Part shown: positions 49,226-61,995 of the stretch, one piece after another
How the letters are laid out: each line of letters opens with the position of its first letter
Numbering within the stretch: the first letter of the stretch is position 1
NCBI GenBank assembly: GCA_023231475.1
Contig: JALJEE010000954.1
Location: 40,045-104,044 of the forward strand
DNA from: Seison nebaliae
Lineage: Eukaryota > Rotifera > Pararotatoria > Seisonacea > Seisonidae
Direction of reading: 5' to 3'
DNA: 64,000 nt
The notes under the pieces: model-generated
What the model was told of the DNA's origin: nothing
Seen by the model: the letters and a program-made list of their open reading frames with translations, nothing else
Database searches by the model: none
Program-made: the position numbers and the translations under genes

Positions 49226-52200
49226 TTAAAAAGGAATATTGTTCGTCCAAAATTGGAAAACATCGTATAGTTGTGATCGTTTCGAATTCATTGATTTCTT
49301 TATTACATTCATGATATGAACGGCTGCTTCCTTGTTACTAAGACGTGGTTGAAATCGATTGTATAACATCTCAATAGTATTACGACGGAAGCACGGTAAA
49401 TTCGATTTTAACATCAGTCGAATTAATGAAATAATGTCGTCACAATATGGACGAACAGCCAAATAGCCACGGACACACAATTCGACGAACCATTTAACTC
49501 CTTCCGATTCACCCGAAGAACCACTTCCCATAATGTTCATATATTCCACAATCAACTTCATTTCAGGTTCGAATTTCATATTATTTCCTGGCGATGTGTC
49601 CAACATAAAACCGAAATCTATTCAAATAAATGAAAAATTAAAATTTAAATAATTTAAAATATCTTTACAAACCGATATGAATTACATTTCCTTCTTCATC
49701 GATCATAATATTGCCATTATGGCGATCTTTTATCTGCAAGAGATATAATGCTAAACTATAACCGGCCATACTACATATAAAGTTTCGTTGTGCCTGACAA
49801 TGAGAATTATTGTTGAAGATATGTTGAAAAGAAAAGGAACCTTTTGGAATTTTAATGTGTTACTATTCCCATATTTTTTCAAGAAGTACTTATAAAGACT
49901 TTCATCTGTTCGTCGTCCTAATTGATCTCTAGATGTAGCTCGTGGAATACATTCGATCACACCACAACCTGGTGACGTAGCGACTACTTTGTACGGAAAG
50001 AGTAAGAGTTCTATTCCTTCGTTTTTGAAAACGGTTTTCATTATATTAAAGATTTGGAGCGCTAACATATCTTGTCGGCAATCATCTCCAACCTAAAAAA
50101 TAATTGATAATATATTAAAAAAATGAATTTGTTTAATGGAAAAATGTTAAACCTTAAAAATACATGCTTGTTGTCGTTCAGGATTCATAGAAACTTTTCT
50201 CATAATTTCATTCATATCCTCCATCTTTCCCAAATCCTCCAAATCTTCTATTGGACAATGTCTGACAGTGAAATTGGCGAGATATGGTGCTTTCGCCGCA
50301 CTTTGCATCGGCGTTGCAGTTTCAGCATGAATTTTAGTTACAATCGCTTCCGGATTCGATGGAATATAACAACCATCAGTCAATGGTATCTTGGAGAGAG
50401 CTGCCACACAAGCTTTTCTTCGTTCTTCCTTATGTGATTTATCTACAGCTTTTATTTGACCACTAACACTAGTAATTTCTCCAAAGAAACGGAATTCTCT
50501 TTCATAAAATTTTTGTGCAGGTCCACTAAATTGTCGACTGATTTGTTTAACTATTATTTCGAGAGTTTCACCAATATCCGGATCTTTCTTTTCACTTCCT
50601 TCATCTGAATAGATATTTGTATTCATATTCCAAATCATTTGATGTGCTAATAATTGGGAGGATTGAGAAAGCGATAAAAGTATTGAACGAACTACACCGG
50701 ATGTGTCAAATCGAATCGCTTGAACTAATTGAGGAATGATGAAAATTAATACATGGAATGGTGTTTCTCTAAGAATTCTCATACAATATTGGAGGACGAT
50801 TGGATGTCTCTTATTAGGAAGTGCCAATAAAGAGATCGCTTCAGTTGTTGGAATAGCACTCCAAATTAATAATCTATTTAATTCAACATAATCAGCAGCA
50901 ATGTTATCTTGAGTTAATAAGAAATTGATATGTTTTGGAAGAAGAACGAGAACATCAGGATAAATTCTTCCCAATCGTTCCAACTCTTTTCTCACTTCCA
51001 CTTGATAAGAATTCTCTAATGACAAAGATGTCATTGTTATATCTTTATCCAATACACCATCAACGACATCTTTTGGAGGTGGACGAGCAGCAACTGATGA
51101 ACTTTGTGATGATGTCATATGTTTCATATAACCGATGAGATTACATGCTAATGGTGGAGAGTTATAATTGTACCAACATAAACGTACATATTCCTTCCAA
51201 TCTTCTATCAAATTTGATTGATAACGAAAATTTAAAATTGGTTCAATTGCCGGTATATGACGAGAATGTCTCTCAATTGGATTATAAATCGTATTCATTC
51301 GTTCAATTTCATCCGCTAAAATTATTATAAGTAATTTCATCTTTTGTGTAAATGATTCAGTGAAACGATTAGCATAAGTAATAATTTGAGAATATTTCCC
51401 ACCTTTCCCATTCCGTCTCGAAGTCAATGGTGGGAGAGTTGATTGAGCGTTACCGATCGAATTATTTGTATGAGCTAAAGGAAATTTAATGTTACCTTTT
51501 GCTATGTCGCCTGAATAATGATTATTATTATTACTCAAATTATCAGTTGTATCTGTATAATTATTCGGTTGTTTCGAATTGTCATCTTCAGTATATTCCA
51601 GACTGTTATGATGAAAATTAAATGGTCCATTATTATTCGAATTATTATTTGGTAATTGATCTGTCCCCGAATTCTCCACATTATTATTTGGAAGTATTTG
51701 TGAAATATTCTGCCGATTCTCATCCTCTAATGCGATTGTCTGTTGAATTTTTTTATGACGATTTCTCTTATCTTTATCAATATAAAGTTTTGTCTCTTTT
51801 TTTGGTGCAACTCGATTATCTGATAAAATGACAGTTTTCGTAAATTTTTCCAATTCCAATTTCTCTTCTACCGTTAATCGATTAACGACATCACTCAATT
51901 CTTCATTTGAAAAACGATTGAGAAATTCAGACGGTAATAAAAATTCATTCAACCAATGCGCTGTTGGATCTGCTAAAATATAATCAGAATTCTGACTCCT
52001 CGATGACGTGTTCTTTGAGATGATGGTGAATGACGTCTTATTTATGATGGAATTCAAAAATTGTTGTTGACCATTCTCCATCTTCTTTACTAAGGCATCG
52101 TCAAATATAAATCGTTTTTCCGAATGTAATCTCGTCCAGAAATCAGCTGCTGCTTTTATGGTAGAAACGCCGATTTTCCTGGCAGCTATCGATTCCACTA

Positions 52201-55200
52201 ACAATGGCGTGGAATGATGAAGATGAAGATGAGACGAAAAATAATCGAATGCCCCACGATAAATTTTTTCACGTAATGCCGTTCGACAAATATCGTTGAC
52301 AATACTTCCACTCTGAACTAATTCTAATGCCAATGTTAAAAATCGAAATCTCGCAGCTGAACAATTGACTGATCGATTGATGGTACTTGGAGTATCATTG
52401 TTTGATTCTGAACCATCTCTCCAACCATTATCCATTTCGATATGAAGAATTGTATTGAATAAATAAAGTAAAATTTCACGTTCTTCATCATCCGGATAAC
52501 TGTTAATTCCTACGAACTTTTCACAAAGAAACTTCTCAAGAATGAGTAAATGAACAATCGATTTTCCAGCTTCTTTCAATAATTTTTGTTTCCTCAAATA
52601 ATGTTGACCGATCTTCGTTTTATTATTTGTCATCTCTTCCACATGTTCAACATAGAATAACGGATCTGCCATATTCTCCACCACCTCCTTACAGAACATG
52701 CCTAAATTGAGATGTTTCGTTTTCTGGAACATATTGACGACTTCCTTTAAAAGAAGTATCGACAAATCAGATCGTTGCGAACAAATCCAATGCCAACAAT
52801 CAATTAGAGAATGAATCGTTTTCTCATTAAAATTATAAATTGGCAAATGACAGATATATGTCAATATTCGTCGTTGTTCTACTCCATTGGAAAGAATGAC
52901 AAATGCCGAAGCTTTATATAAAGCTTCATCAAATGTCGATAAATTATCTAGTGAATTCTCTAATTTTTTAAATAATTGATGTGCTAATACTCGAGTAACA
53001 TCTTCTTTAGTTAAAAATATTGTACTAATATTATTACTATTTGAATCGATACCTTTTTTCTTTTCTAAATAAATCGGTGCAATTATTGATGATTTTCTCA
53101 TATTTGTTAATCGAAGATCTCCCCGTTGTACTTGAAGTTCAAGTGACAATTGTTTCTCGTTTGTTGTACGTGCATTAATGACTGCTTTCATCGCTTCATG
53201 ACGTCGTTGATGGAGATCGCTGAATGTGAAATGTCCTTTATAAAAGGCGTGTTGTGTCGTATAATCTCGTCGCGTATCATTAGTTGTACGAGATAAACTT
53301 GAATCATTTGCCAATGTTTGTTTCTGATTCAATTCCAAATTCATGACATGTTGAGCGAAATCGTGGATGACTTGCAATCCCAGATTAATTCCAGCAGATT
53401 CTATAGTTCCATTCATATCATGATAATGTTGACCGTCATCCTGATTTTTATAATCGGCAAAAAATGGTGCATCACAATTCGTCAAATTACTATTATTTAG
53501 ATTTAATTCAATTAAATAATCGAACCAATCTTTTATTATCATTCTATTGTGATGAGGATGATGGTGATGAAGATGAGAATTGTGATGTATTTCATCGCTG
53601 TTGACGTCGTCAATTAAAATCGTTTCATCTTCATCATCATCAACATCTTCAATATCTCCATCAATATTCAATTCATTCTCTTCTAACAATTCATCATTTT
53701 CTGTCGTTCCACTCATTATTTCATCACCATATTCTGAATGACGATTATTTAACATTTTCCCTTCATAATCATTTCTTCCCGTTATTCTAATCATCTCCTC
53801 CACATTTCCTTCTTCCTGCAAATCTTCATATATTGTCTCAATAACTCGTCTTCCACTTCCTTCCTCATCCTCCTCATCATTGTTGGCGTTATTATTATGA
53901 TTTTTATTTCGATTACGATTTGGACTTAGACGACCAGGTGAACGTGTAGTTTCCGTTTTCCTTCTCATATTCGTCAACAATTTCAAACCGTGTGAACTTC
54001 CGATAGAAACTCGCGTAGTATTCGACGTTCCATCTTTCTTCCTATTACCAATACCCATTTTCGTCATTGTTTGTTTCGCTGATTTCGATATGTCTGTTAT
54101 TAATTTATTTTTTTTATTTTTATTGAAAAAATCAAATCGTCTCGTTGTTCCTGTACGTCCACCATCATCATCATCATCATCTTCAACATCGTCATCGTTT
54201 ACTTCATCATCTGTATCGACATGATTCACCATCTTATTATTGAAACGAACAAGAGCTTGTCGTCCATCATCTCCATCTTTCTCTGATGTTTGAACTTTGA
54301 TGAAATTAAATGGATTTATCCGTTCCATCTTCCACAAATAAACTTCGATATGTGCCATAGTTGTATTAGGAGCATAAACGAATGCCGACGACAAAAGTTG
54401 TATAGATCGTTGAGAGAACAAATTGACGGCTTGTCGACGTTTCTCCATCGCTTGATGCATTTGAAGTGAATATCGTTCATAATATAAAGATTTGATTGTG
54501 TCACGATGTGATGGAATTCGTTTCATTCTATTTCCATCCATTTGATCATTCTGATTTTCATTCAATTCATTTCTCATAACTTTCAAAATATGATAAAAGA
54601 AATAGGCATTATCAAAATCATCACAATGTGACGATTCGTGGATGGCCGTATGTTGATAACGGAAAACGAAAATTGGAGCGGTCAAATGTTCATCTATCGA
54701 CAACCCATAATGTAATGCTGTTGAGATGTCCAAAATGGATGTGACGAGATTTGGACTCCACAATAATGAATAATAATTTTGAATTAATTTCGTCAAATAA
54801 CTATCAGCCAATTGTCGAACGTTCTCATCTAAATTATTAAATTTAATTAACAGAAATGTTGTCATTTTATCAAGTTGTTGATCTCGTTCGGTTCGATGTT
54901 GAGGTTGTTTCATTTTCGTCAGAGCGATATAATTTTCGAAGAGAACATTCGCTAAAGCTTTCACCAATTCAATAATAGAACCTTTATCTCGTTGTACATT
55001 TTCCGATTGGAGATACGAGAAAATGAATTGGAAAGCGAACGTATAATCTTTAGCGCAATTCACTCTCGTCGTTTCCAATGAGATTAAATAAAGGAGGAAT
55101 AATGTTGTTTGTTGATCATTGGCATTGATGATTTTGTGACATTCCGAAGTGATACTGAACATTTTCGTGGTTAAATTTTTAAGAATAAAACTCTTCAATG

Positions 55201-58039
55201 TGGAAACGGTGGAGGGTGGCAATTGAATGGAATTGATGGCCAAATTATAATGAATGTCACTTTTCAAATTCATATGACCGACGATAAATAAGGGTGCTTT
55301 TGATGCAATAATTCTCATACTTCTACTCCACTTCTCATTCAATGTGTTGGGTTGTTTAGGGAATTCAGTGAAGCCTAAAATGGTGGAATATGCCCAGAAC
55401 ATACGAAAGGATTGATGGACGGATTTATCGGGTACAATTGGCAAATTATATTTACAACATAATGAGGCGATGGATGGAAGAATATGTCCAAGCAGATATG
55501 GATAATTATATTCACCAAAATTTGTAATTCTCATTCCACCCGATGAGTTTGATGACGATAACCAATTGAATGCACAATTAGTTTTCTCCAAAATAATTTT
55601 TGCCAATTCGTTAAACACATTCAATAATTTCAATAAGAGATCAATCAAATTATCATCCTTCACTCTATTACTTAATGATTCGACAATACGGAATGCTGTC
55701 CTCAAAGTGTGAAGATATTTCACATCGATTGTTTCGAAATATGTGTCAATGTTCGTCATTCGACACATGGAAACGGGAATATCGAAATTAGCTAATTTGA
55801 TTAAACGTTGACGTTCATTCAATTGATCAGAATTTAATGATTTCGGTATCTGCAAAAGTAATTGACTGGTACGAAATATTTGAATATAATTATTGAAAAC
55901 ACCATTAAATTCGTTGGTGGTGGGCAATACTAGAGCAATCCGTCCCATTTGTTGGAGAATTAATGAATCGATAATTGATTGTCGAGTATCGAGTTGTTTG
56001 AGAAGATTTCTTGTAATATCAGTATCGATGATCGACATACTGGTGGCTAATTCGCCGATCGCTAAAATGATATTTGCCGCTTCTAACAATTCGTCAGTAG
56101 TTCTCACTTGACTAATTCGGAAGAAATCGTGACATAATTGATTGACATAAAGAATCGCTTTCTGTTTATCTCGATAATAAGTTGCACAAATTATTCGACA
56201 ATAACATCGAACTAATGAATATCTACAACGATGTAATGTGACTAATGAATAAGTTCGATGATTTTGATGATGAATATGATGGTGATGATTATGACGATTA
56301 TTATTATAAATTTTCGAATGAGTAATTGATGCTACACGATGATTCAAATGTTCATGTCCATAAATTGCGTCGTCTCCAATTAAAACTCGTAGTGCATAAA
56401 TTAATTCATTTAATTGAAATTCGTCTTGGATGATGTTGTTCGAATTATCATTCTTCGATTTCCGTTTGTCATCCCCATAAAAACTATGATTATTCTTATT
56501 CGAATGTTCCATATATCGGATGCATTTGGAGAATTGTTGTTTGATGAATGTAGACGATTTGATTAGTCGAAGAATGGCGTCACAATATTGTGTGGAATGT
56601 AAATTAATTCGACATAATAAATTGACAGATTGTATGAAAATTTCTTCGTCTTTCGTCTCTTCGATTTGATTCAATGCAAATTGATTGATGCGAATACCAT
56701 CTTTCACTGTCATTTCCGTTTGAACGGAAATTATTTGCATCAATAAATTTTGACAACGTCCAAAAATCGGTTGACGTTCACTAGTTTTATAGAGTTGTGT
56801 GACGAGATCGAGTGTCGAATTAGATAGATCGAATCGTGTAATTCTCGTGGATTTGAAAGTGAGATTATGAATAAGACCGGAAATTAACAGATCATGAATA
56901 TAGAGAATATTCCGATAAGGAAATCGATTATTTGTCATTTGTTTCATTTCTTTACAAAAACAATTTAATCGTTCACCTAATTTGATTGATGGTTTGTTCA
57001 GTAAAGTAATGAAATCGGAAAAGATTTTATATAATTTACTAATTTGATTTTTAGTATAGGGTAACATCTCGAAGGAACTACTCAAAATCTCTTCCAACGT
57101 ATCGACATATTTCACTTCGGCTTCATTCTTCATCGTCTTTCTCTTCTTTTTTCTAATCATTCGTTGACTGATGGCATTAATTAAATGATTAACATGATTC
57201 TTCTGCTCATCATCCATCGATGTTGATGATGATGTCGATTCTTGATTAATGGATTTGATTTCCGTCGGAAATATACATTTCCCATCATTCAACATTAATT
57301 GGAGACGTGTCGTAAAAAATGAAACTTTCGCATTGACTACATAACCATGCCATCGTAAATTCGTTTCATCACGAATAATTGAATAAGGAATATTATCACC
57401 TTTCTGTAATCGCATACAATAATTTTGACCGGCGAACAATTGTGTTAATAAAGGCAAATCACCAATGGACGAAATACGACCGAATGCTCGTAATAATCCG
57501 AAAAGTAACGGAAATATTTCACGTGTAACGTATTGTAATTCTGAATCGGGAACATTTTGTAAACGATTAAGAATTTCATTGAGGAATTTCGTTTGTTGTG
57601 AGAAATAGTCGTCGAGTAATTTTGAATCTCTTGAGGCGAATTCGTTCAATGTGAGAACGAGAATGAAAACGAATACTTCAGATTCCGGTAAATAGAATGG
57701 TCGTGAATTGCAACTTATATCACGTAAAGAGATGAATGGTAAAATTTTCAATAGATGAAGAAAATATTCGAATAATGATTTCCTCATCGATTTATATAAG
57801 ACATTCTCGATACTAAAGACACAAGCTGCAAAAATGATTTCCTGCTGATGGAAACTTATCTGGAAAGCGACTGCTGATTTTTGAGAGTGTGGAAGTTTCG
57901 GTAAGAGTTGTTGAATTGTTTGAAATTTATCCACAATTACTGAATCGTTCAATGATATTTCGGATCGAACATATTTCAATAATCGATGCATCTCATTCCA
58001 CGGACGATTAACTGTCCCGTTATGTGAAGTGTAATTCAT
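49226..58039 (-). CDS. PI4KA: Phosphatidylinositol 4-kinase III alpha
   Basis: Four exons in exact phase: 58039-50153, 50092-49841, 49793-49673 and 49617-49226, about 2883 residues. The frame is open to a TTG at 58060; the ATG at 58039 is the likely start. The catalytic domain is clear: [14 protein letters not shown], the catalytic loop [16 protein letters not shown] (near residue 2737), the metal-binding HIDFGF restored across the third intron, [15 protein letters not shown], and a C-terminus [10 protein letters not shown]. The PIK helical domain lies near 2390-2480. The enzyme makes PI4P at the plasma membrane with TTC7, FAM126 and EFR3. It is about 780 residues longer than the human protein, because of disordered insertions: Asp-rich near 1283, His-rich near 1495 and Asn-rich near 2130-2180. 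All splice sites sit in the last 7% of the gene. Confidence 0.95.
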
Positions 58040-59020
58040 TGTCAATGGAAATTTCTCCAATAGATTTCTCGTTCAAAATTTTAAAATTCAATTCTTATCT
58101 CATATGACATTTTCATTATAAATAAATTTTGCACGCTCACTTTTCCTTACTGATTTTATAACGAAACGAATAATTCTACTTATATAATACACGAACACAT
58201 AAGCACACTACATACACACAAAGGCAATCGACATGAATTCATTAACGAATTTCACTTTATTTTCCCCTTTACCAGATTTGTCTGTGGAGGAAATTTATGT
58301 AGGAATTTTTTTTTCTCAAATTTAAAATATAAGTCAATCCAATTCGTCAAATTATAATTTCGTTTATCTTAATGACGATCCAAATAGAATTATTCTTCTG
58401 CTTGTTGGATGGGGAGAAGGAGAAGGAGAGAAACATCTTCAATAATGATTGATCAATTGATGACGATTTTAAAATGAAAACGAATAATTGTAACTGTAGT
58501 CGGAAGGAAAGGAAAGGAAAGGAGAAGGAGAAGAGAATCAATAGTTTTTTTTATGTTTCCTTCTCTTTTAAAAGTTAGTCGGTAATATAATCATGAATTC
58601 CATAGAATTCTTCATTTAATGCAAGTTCCGAATATCGGACAGAGGACAAATAATGTGTATAAACATTCATTTGATCAAGCTTCATTTCGTCAACAACTTT
58701 TTCATTGAACTTTCCCAATCCATAATATATTGTTAAAAAGCATTAAGACTAATTTCAGTGAATGCAAATTCATATTTATTTCTCATTAAAATTCTACATA
58801 TGAATTATAATTAATCTATTCTTTACTAATTTGATAATACGAACATGTTTATTTCGAAATATCTAACATATATTGTAACATAACTTTTTCATCTATAACG
58901 ATAACTATAAAGAAATTTCTAAAAGTGCAATATTTCTCCTCAATATTAAATGACTAGACTGGCTACTTATATGACTAGAATGTTATTCGTTAATTAAGGT
59001 ATAGTAATTAATAGTAAATG
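58040..59020. other. Spacer between PI4KA and the kinase-like gene
   Basis: About 980 bp. It contains a purine tract of GGAAA units at about 58501-58532, probably in the upstream region of PI4KA. No exon or RNA gene is seen. Confidence 0.45.
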
Positions 59021-61732
59021 TTACGCTGGAACGCTGAATAAATTAGCGATAGTTAGCCAAGTTTCTCCGTATGTCTTGAAGAGTTTGCTTGCTTCCAACG
59101 TTATCGCATACAAGTTGATGAACGGGTTAGTGGTGTTGGCATATTCACCAAAAACTCCTAAATGCCTCACTAATAAGTTGTCGTATATTTTATGTTTTTC
59201 TAATATTTTCTGTCTGTCTGCACAAACCTCAAATGGAGCACCCGATATGCAACACACGCTATCATCATGGAAAAACGGTATGAACATATTGAGCATTTCA
59301 CAAAAATCTGAATTCTGAGTTCGGCTTAACATTCTCTGCATATGGACGCCAGTCGTAGTCTTGAATGCGTACGTATTGTATGCTGCTATGTATACATCAA
59401 TATTCTCACCTACAATAAATTTCAGACCAAATCCCCAATCAATTAGCTGAGGGAATTTCCAAGATATATTATCTTTACTTCGAATTATAATATTCCCTGC
59501 ATGAACATCGCCGTGACCCAATGTGTATGAATGAGGTCCGAAAATCTAAAAATTTAATGGTATTATATTAAGAATGTTTAATTAATGTTATTATTAATTA
59601 TTTTTTTTTTTTTTTTTTTTTTATTTATAGCAAATCCCCGCGGGGTAAATTTCATAAATTATATTACTCAAACATAATTATTAATATGAATAATATAGTA
59701 TATTATATTATTATATAAATATATATTTTATAAAATATAAATTAACCTTACTATCATGGAATAACGGATAAGTGTTATACGTAAAATGACTGATTTGCAA
59801 TTGGCGTAGTAAGAGAATGAGAAAGCGATAACCATCTTTTACTTTCGAACTAAATTTCCTGTCTTGTCGGTAATGTGGAAAAACTAGATCGCCTGAATTG
59901 ATGAATTTGTCGCCCTTTGCGAATGATTGTTGTAGACAATATGATCGAAAATCATCCACCAATTCAAGGGAGGAATCTTAACGAACGAATTTATTAGAAA
60001 TGCACAAATTTCGAAGGAAACCTTTAAAACGTATCGATTTGATGGGCTCTGGTATAGGATGAGTAACTTCCATTGATACCAGAAAGACATTTGGAAATTC
60101 AGGATGAACAACATAAGGAGCTATTCCAATCAAGTTATTTGCTTCAATTACCATTTCGCTTAACAGATGCATTACTAGAATAAAAGTTAATTAAAATGAA
60201 ATGGGAAGTTCAATATACCTTTCACCACAACATCTCCTTTTGCACTTTTTAGAAGAACTGCTGAACCTTGTGAACCTTCTCCCAATAATCTCTATATCAA
60301 TAAAAGAAAATTTAAGTAAGTAGTTAAATAATAACAATTATTTCTTTACCATCATAATATCTTTTATAGCTTAGATCGGCACCTAATAGGTTGGTTATTT
60401 TATCACCACACATCATGTTAACTTCGATATCTCTTTTTGGTTTAAAAACATAATGTCTCTTTTTATGAAAAAAATTATCGACGGAGCTCAGAACATATTT
60501 GTTGTCCACTGATTTAACGAAGCGACGTCCTGCTTCAGTTAGTTTGATCACTGCTGGACCGGTGGGTTTTAAAGCAATTTTTGGTAATGCTTTGTTTCTG
60601 AAATTGACTTCATATAATTCTATTTGATGCTTTTCAGCAAATTCTTTTAATGAAACGTGTCCATTAATCTCTCCGGGCTCGTCCTTTGAGAAAGTGTTAG
60701 ATAAAAAGAGAAAAAACGTAGAAACTTCCATCGCTTTTGGTACCTAATTAATTGAAAATTAATAGAATTAAAAGTTAATTATTTCTTATTAACCATGGGC
60801 ACTAAATCTTTGTTTTTCCTGGTTGTTAACTCTCGGTTATTCTCAGAATCGTCTCCCATGTTAGTTATTTTTCCTCTTGAACGCTTTTTGACTTCTGGAG
60901 GTATTAATGATGCAGATCCTGGCTGAGGAGTTCCAGCTGGTTCAAGTCCGGGAACAGGGGTTCCATATTGTTCAAATCCTGGCTGAGGAGTTCCATCTGC
61001 TTCAAATCCGGGAAGAGGGGTTCCAGGTAGTGAAAGTCCGGGAATAGGGGTTCCAACTGATGCAAGTCCTGGATTAGGCGATGGCACCAGTTTGGGTTCC
61101 GGTTTAGAGGTTATCACCGGTTCAGGTTCTGGTTCAGAGGCTGCTACAGGTTCATCTCCTGAAGAAACAGTTATTTGTGGTGCAGCTTCCGGAGACGGAG
61201 ATCCTGTTTTAACTGGCGATGGAGATATCTTGGGTGCAGTTGATGGTTGTGGAGAATCAGTCTTAACCATATCCGGTGGTGATGGAGAACCTCGTTTGGA
61301 GGGTCCTGGTGGGACAATAGCAGCAGTTGATTCATCGACTGCGTTATCATTATTCGTTTCGTCGTCAGAATCATCACTGAATGCGAAAGCTGAACGAGGT
61401 TTTCTTAATGGTCTTTTAAATTTCCGGTCTGATTTCGCGTCGGAATTAACTTGAGCCGTTTCACCCGGATCAATAGAAAGACCTGGTATAGTAGTAGTAG
61501 TAGTTGTTTCAGCAGCAACAGTTGGTTCCTCGACTGTGTTATCATTATTCGCTTCGCCGCCAGAATCATCACTGAATGCGAAAGCTGAACGAGGTTTTCT
61601 TAACGGCCTTTTAAATTTCCGGTCTGATTTCACGTCGGAATTAACTTGACCCGTTTCACCCGAATTAATAGAAAGGCCTGGTATAGCAGTAGTAGTAGTA
61701 GTGGTTTCAGCGGCAATATTTGTTTCAGCCAT
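59021..61732 (-). CDS. Unfamiliar protein: Pro/Gly-repeat region fused to divergent kinase-like domain
   Basis: Seven exons join in exact phase: 61732-60794, 60743-60336, 60291-60219, 60174-60022, 59976-59747 and 59545-59021 (six shown, plus a likely undefined 5' exon), 775 residues from the ATG at 61732. Residues 1-310 are disordered: two near-identical units of about 70 residues, then short PGL/GTP-type repeats. Residues 315-445 are a basic globular linker. The kinase-like domain follows: glycine loop LLGEGSQGSAV (about 451-461), VVVK with the likely ATP Lys near 473, catalytic-loop motif HGDVHAGN (612-619), and LIDWG (635-639) in place of DFG. HGDxHxxN is typical of aminoglycoside/choline-kinase-like folds rather than Ser/Thr kinases (HRDxKxxN). 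The family is not identified; transfer from a bacterium or virus is possible but untested. The frame is intact, so it may be functional. Confidence 0.6.
59590..59685 (-). mobile_element. Short poly(A)-tailed insertion with 9-bp target repeats
   Basis: Inside a 201-nt intron of the kinase-like gene, attattaat occurs at 59590-59598 and again at 59677-59685. Between them, read on the minus strand, is about 55 bp including a palindrome CCCCGCGGGG, followed by a run of 22 A (59601-59622 as T). A poly(A) end flanked by direct repeats is the layout of a non-LTR retroposon or a processed RNA copy. The other introns of this gene are 44-54 nt, consistent with a later insertion. The direct repeats are AT-rich and could be chance. 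Confidence 0.4.
60915..61065 (-). repeat. Short Gly-Thr-Pro / Pro-Gly tandem repeats
   Basis: The minus-strand frame encodes about six imperfect units of roughly ten residues, each with GTPxPG (for example GTPLPGFEAD and GTPQPGFEQY). DNA units of about 30 bp recur with small changes, showing local tandem duplication. Confidence 0.75.
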
Positions 61733-61735
61733 AGG
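61320..61735 (-). repeat. Tandem duplication of about 70 codons
   Basis: Two adjacent units share DNA over nearly their whole length, each encoding a Thr run, a PGLSI segment, DRKFKRPLRKPRSAFAFSDD and an acidic end. The DNA identity is high enough to imply a recent duplication. A third, more diverged unit (RASFISDDEFDEES) continues upstream of the ATG at 61732, around 61735-61800. Confidence 0.8.
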
Positions 61736-61995
61736 ATTATCTTGTTTTGACTCTTCGTCAAATTCGTCATCAGATATGAAAGATGCTCTCGAACCTTGAT
61801 CTCTAGAAGTCTTTTCTGGAGTTATACTTTAAATTTGAAACAATATTTAACTTCTTCTTGGGAACTAGTTTCAATTCCTGAGAGGTTTTGCAGAATATTA
61901 CTAAATGAAATTTGTAAAACTTCTGAAACTTGCTGGCGTTGGGCGAGAATGACGCGGCTTTTTTCTCGATCTAACCTTCTTTTCTTTTTATTAGA
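61736..61995 (-). other. Candidate 5' coding sequence of the kinase-like gene
   Basis: The frame of the kinase-like gene stays open upstream of its first ATG to about 61825 and carries a diverged copy of the internal repeat, so the ATG at 61732 may be internal. Just upstream, in another frame, about 55 codons (RRLDREKSRVILAQRQQVSE and onward, about 61828-61990) are open and look like a charged helix. No GT-AG pair linking the two in phase could be found. Confidence 0.35.

Noticed and set aside
59977-59981. TAA stop inside the kinase-like frame, suggesting a pseudogene
   Set aside because: It lies in a 45-nt GT-AG intron (60021-59977) whose removal keeps the frame and gives the continuous FKDSSLELVDDF.
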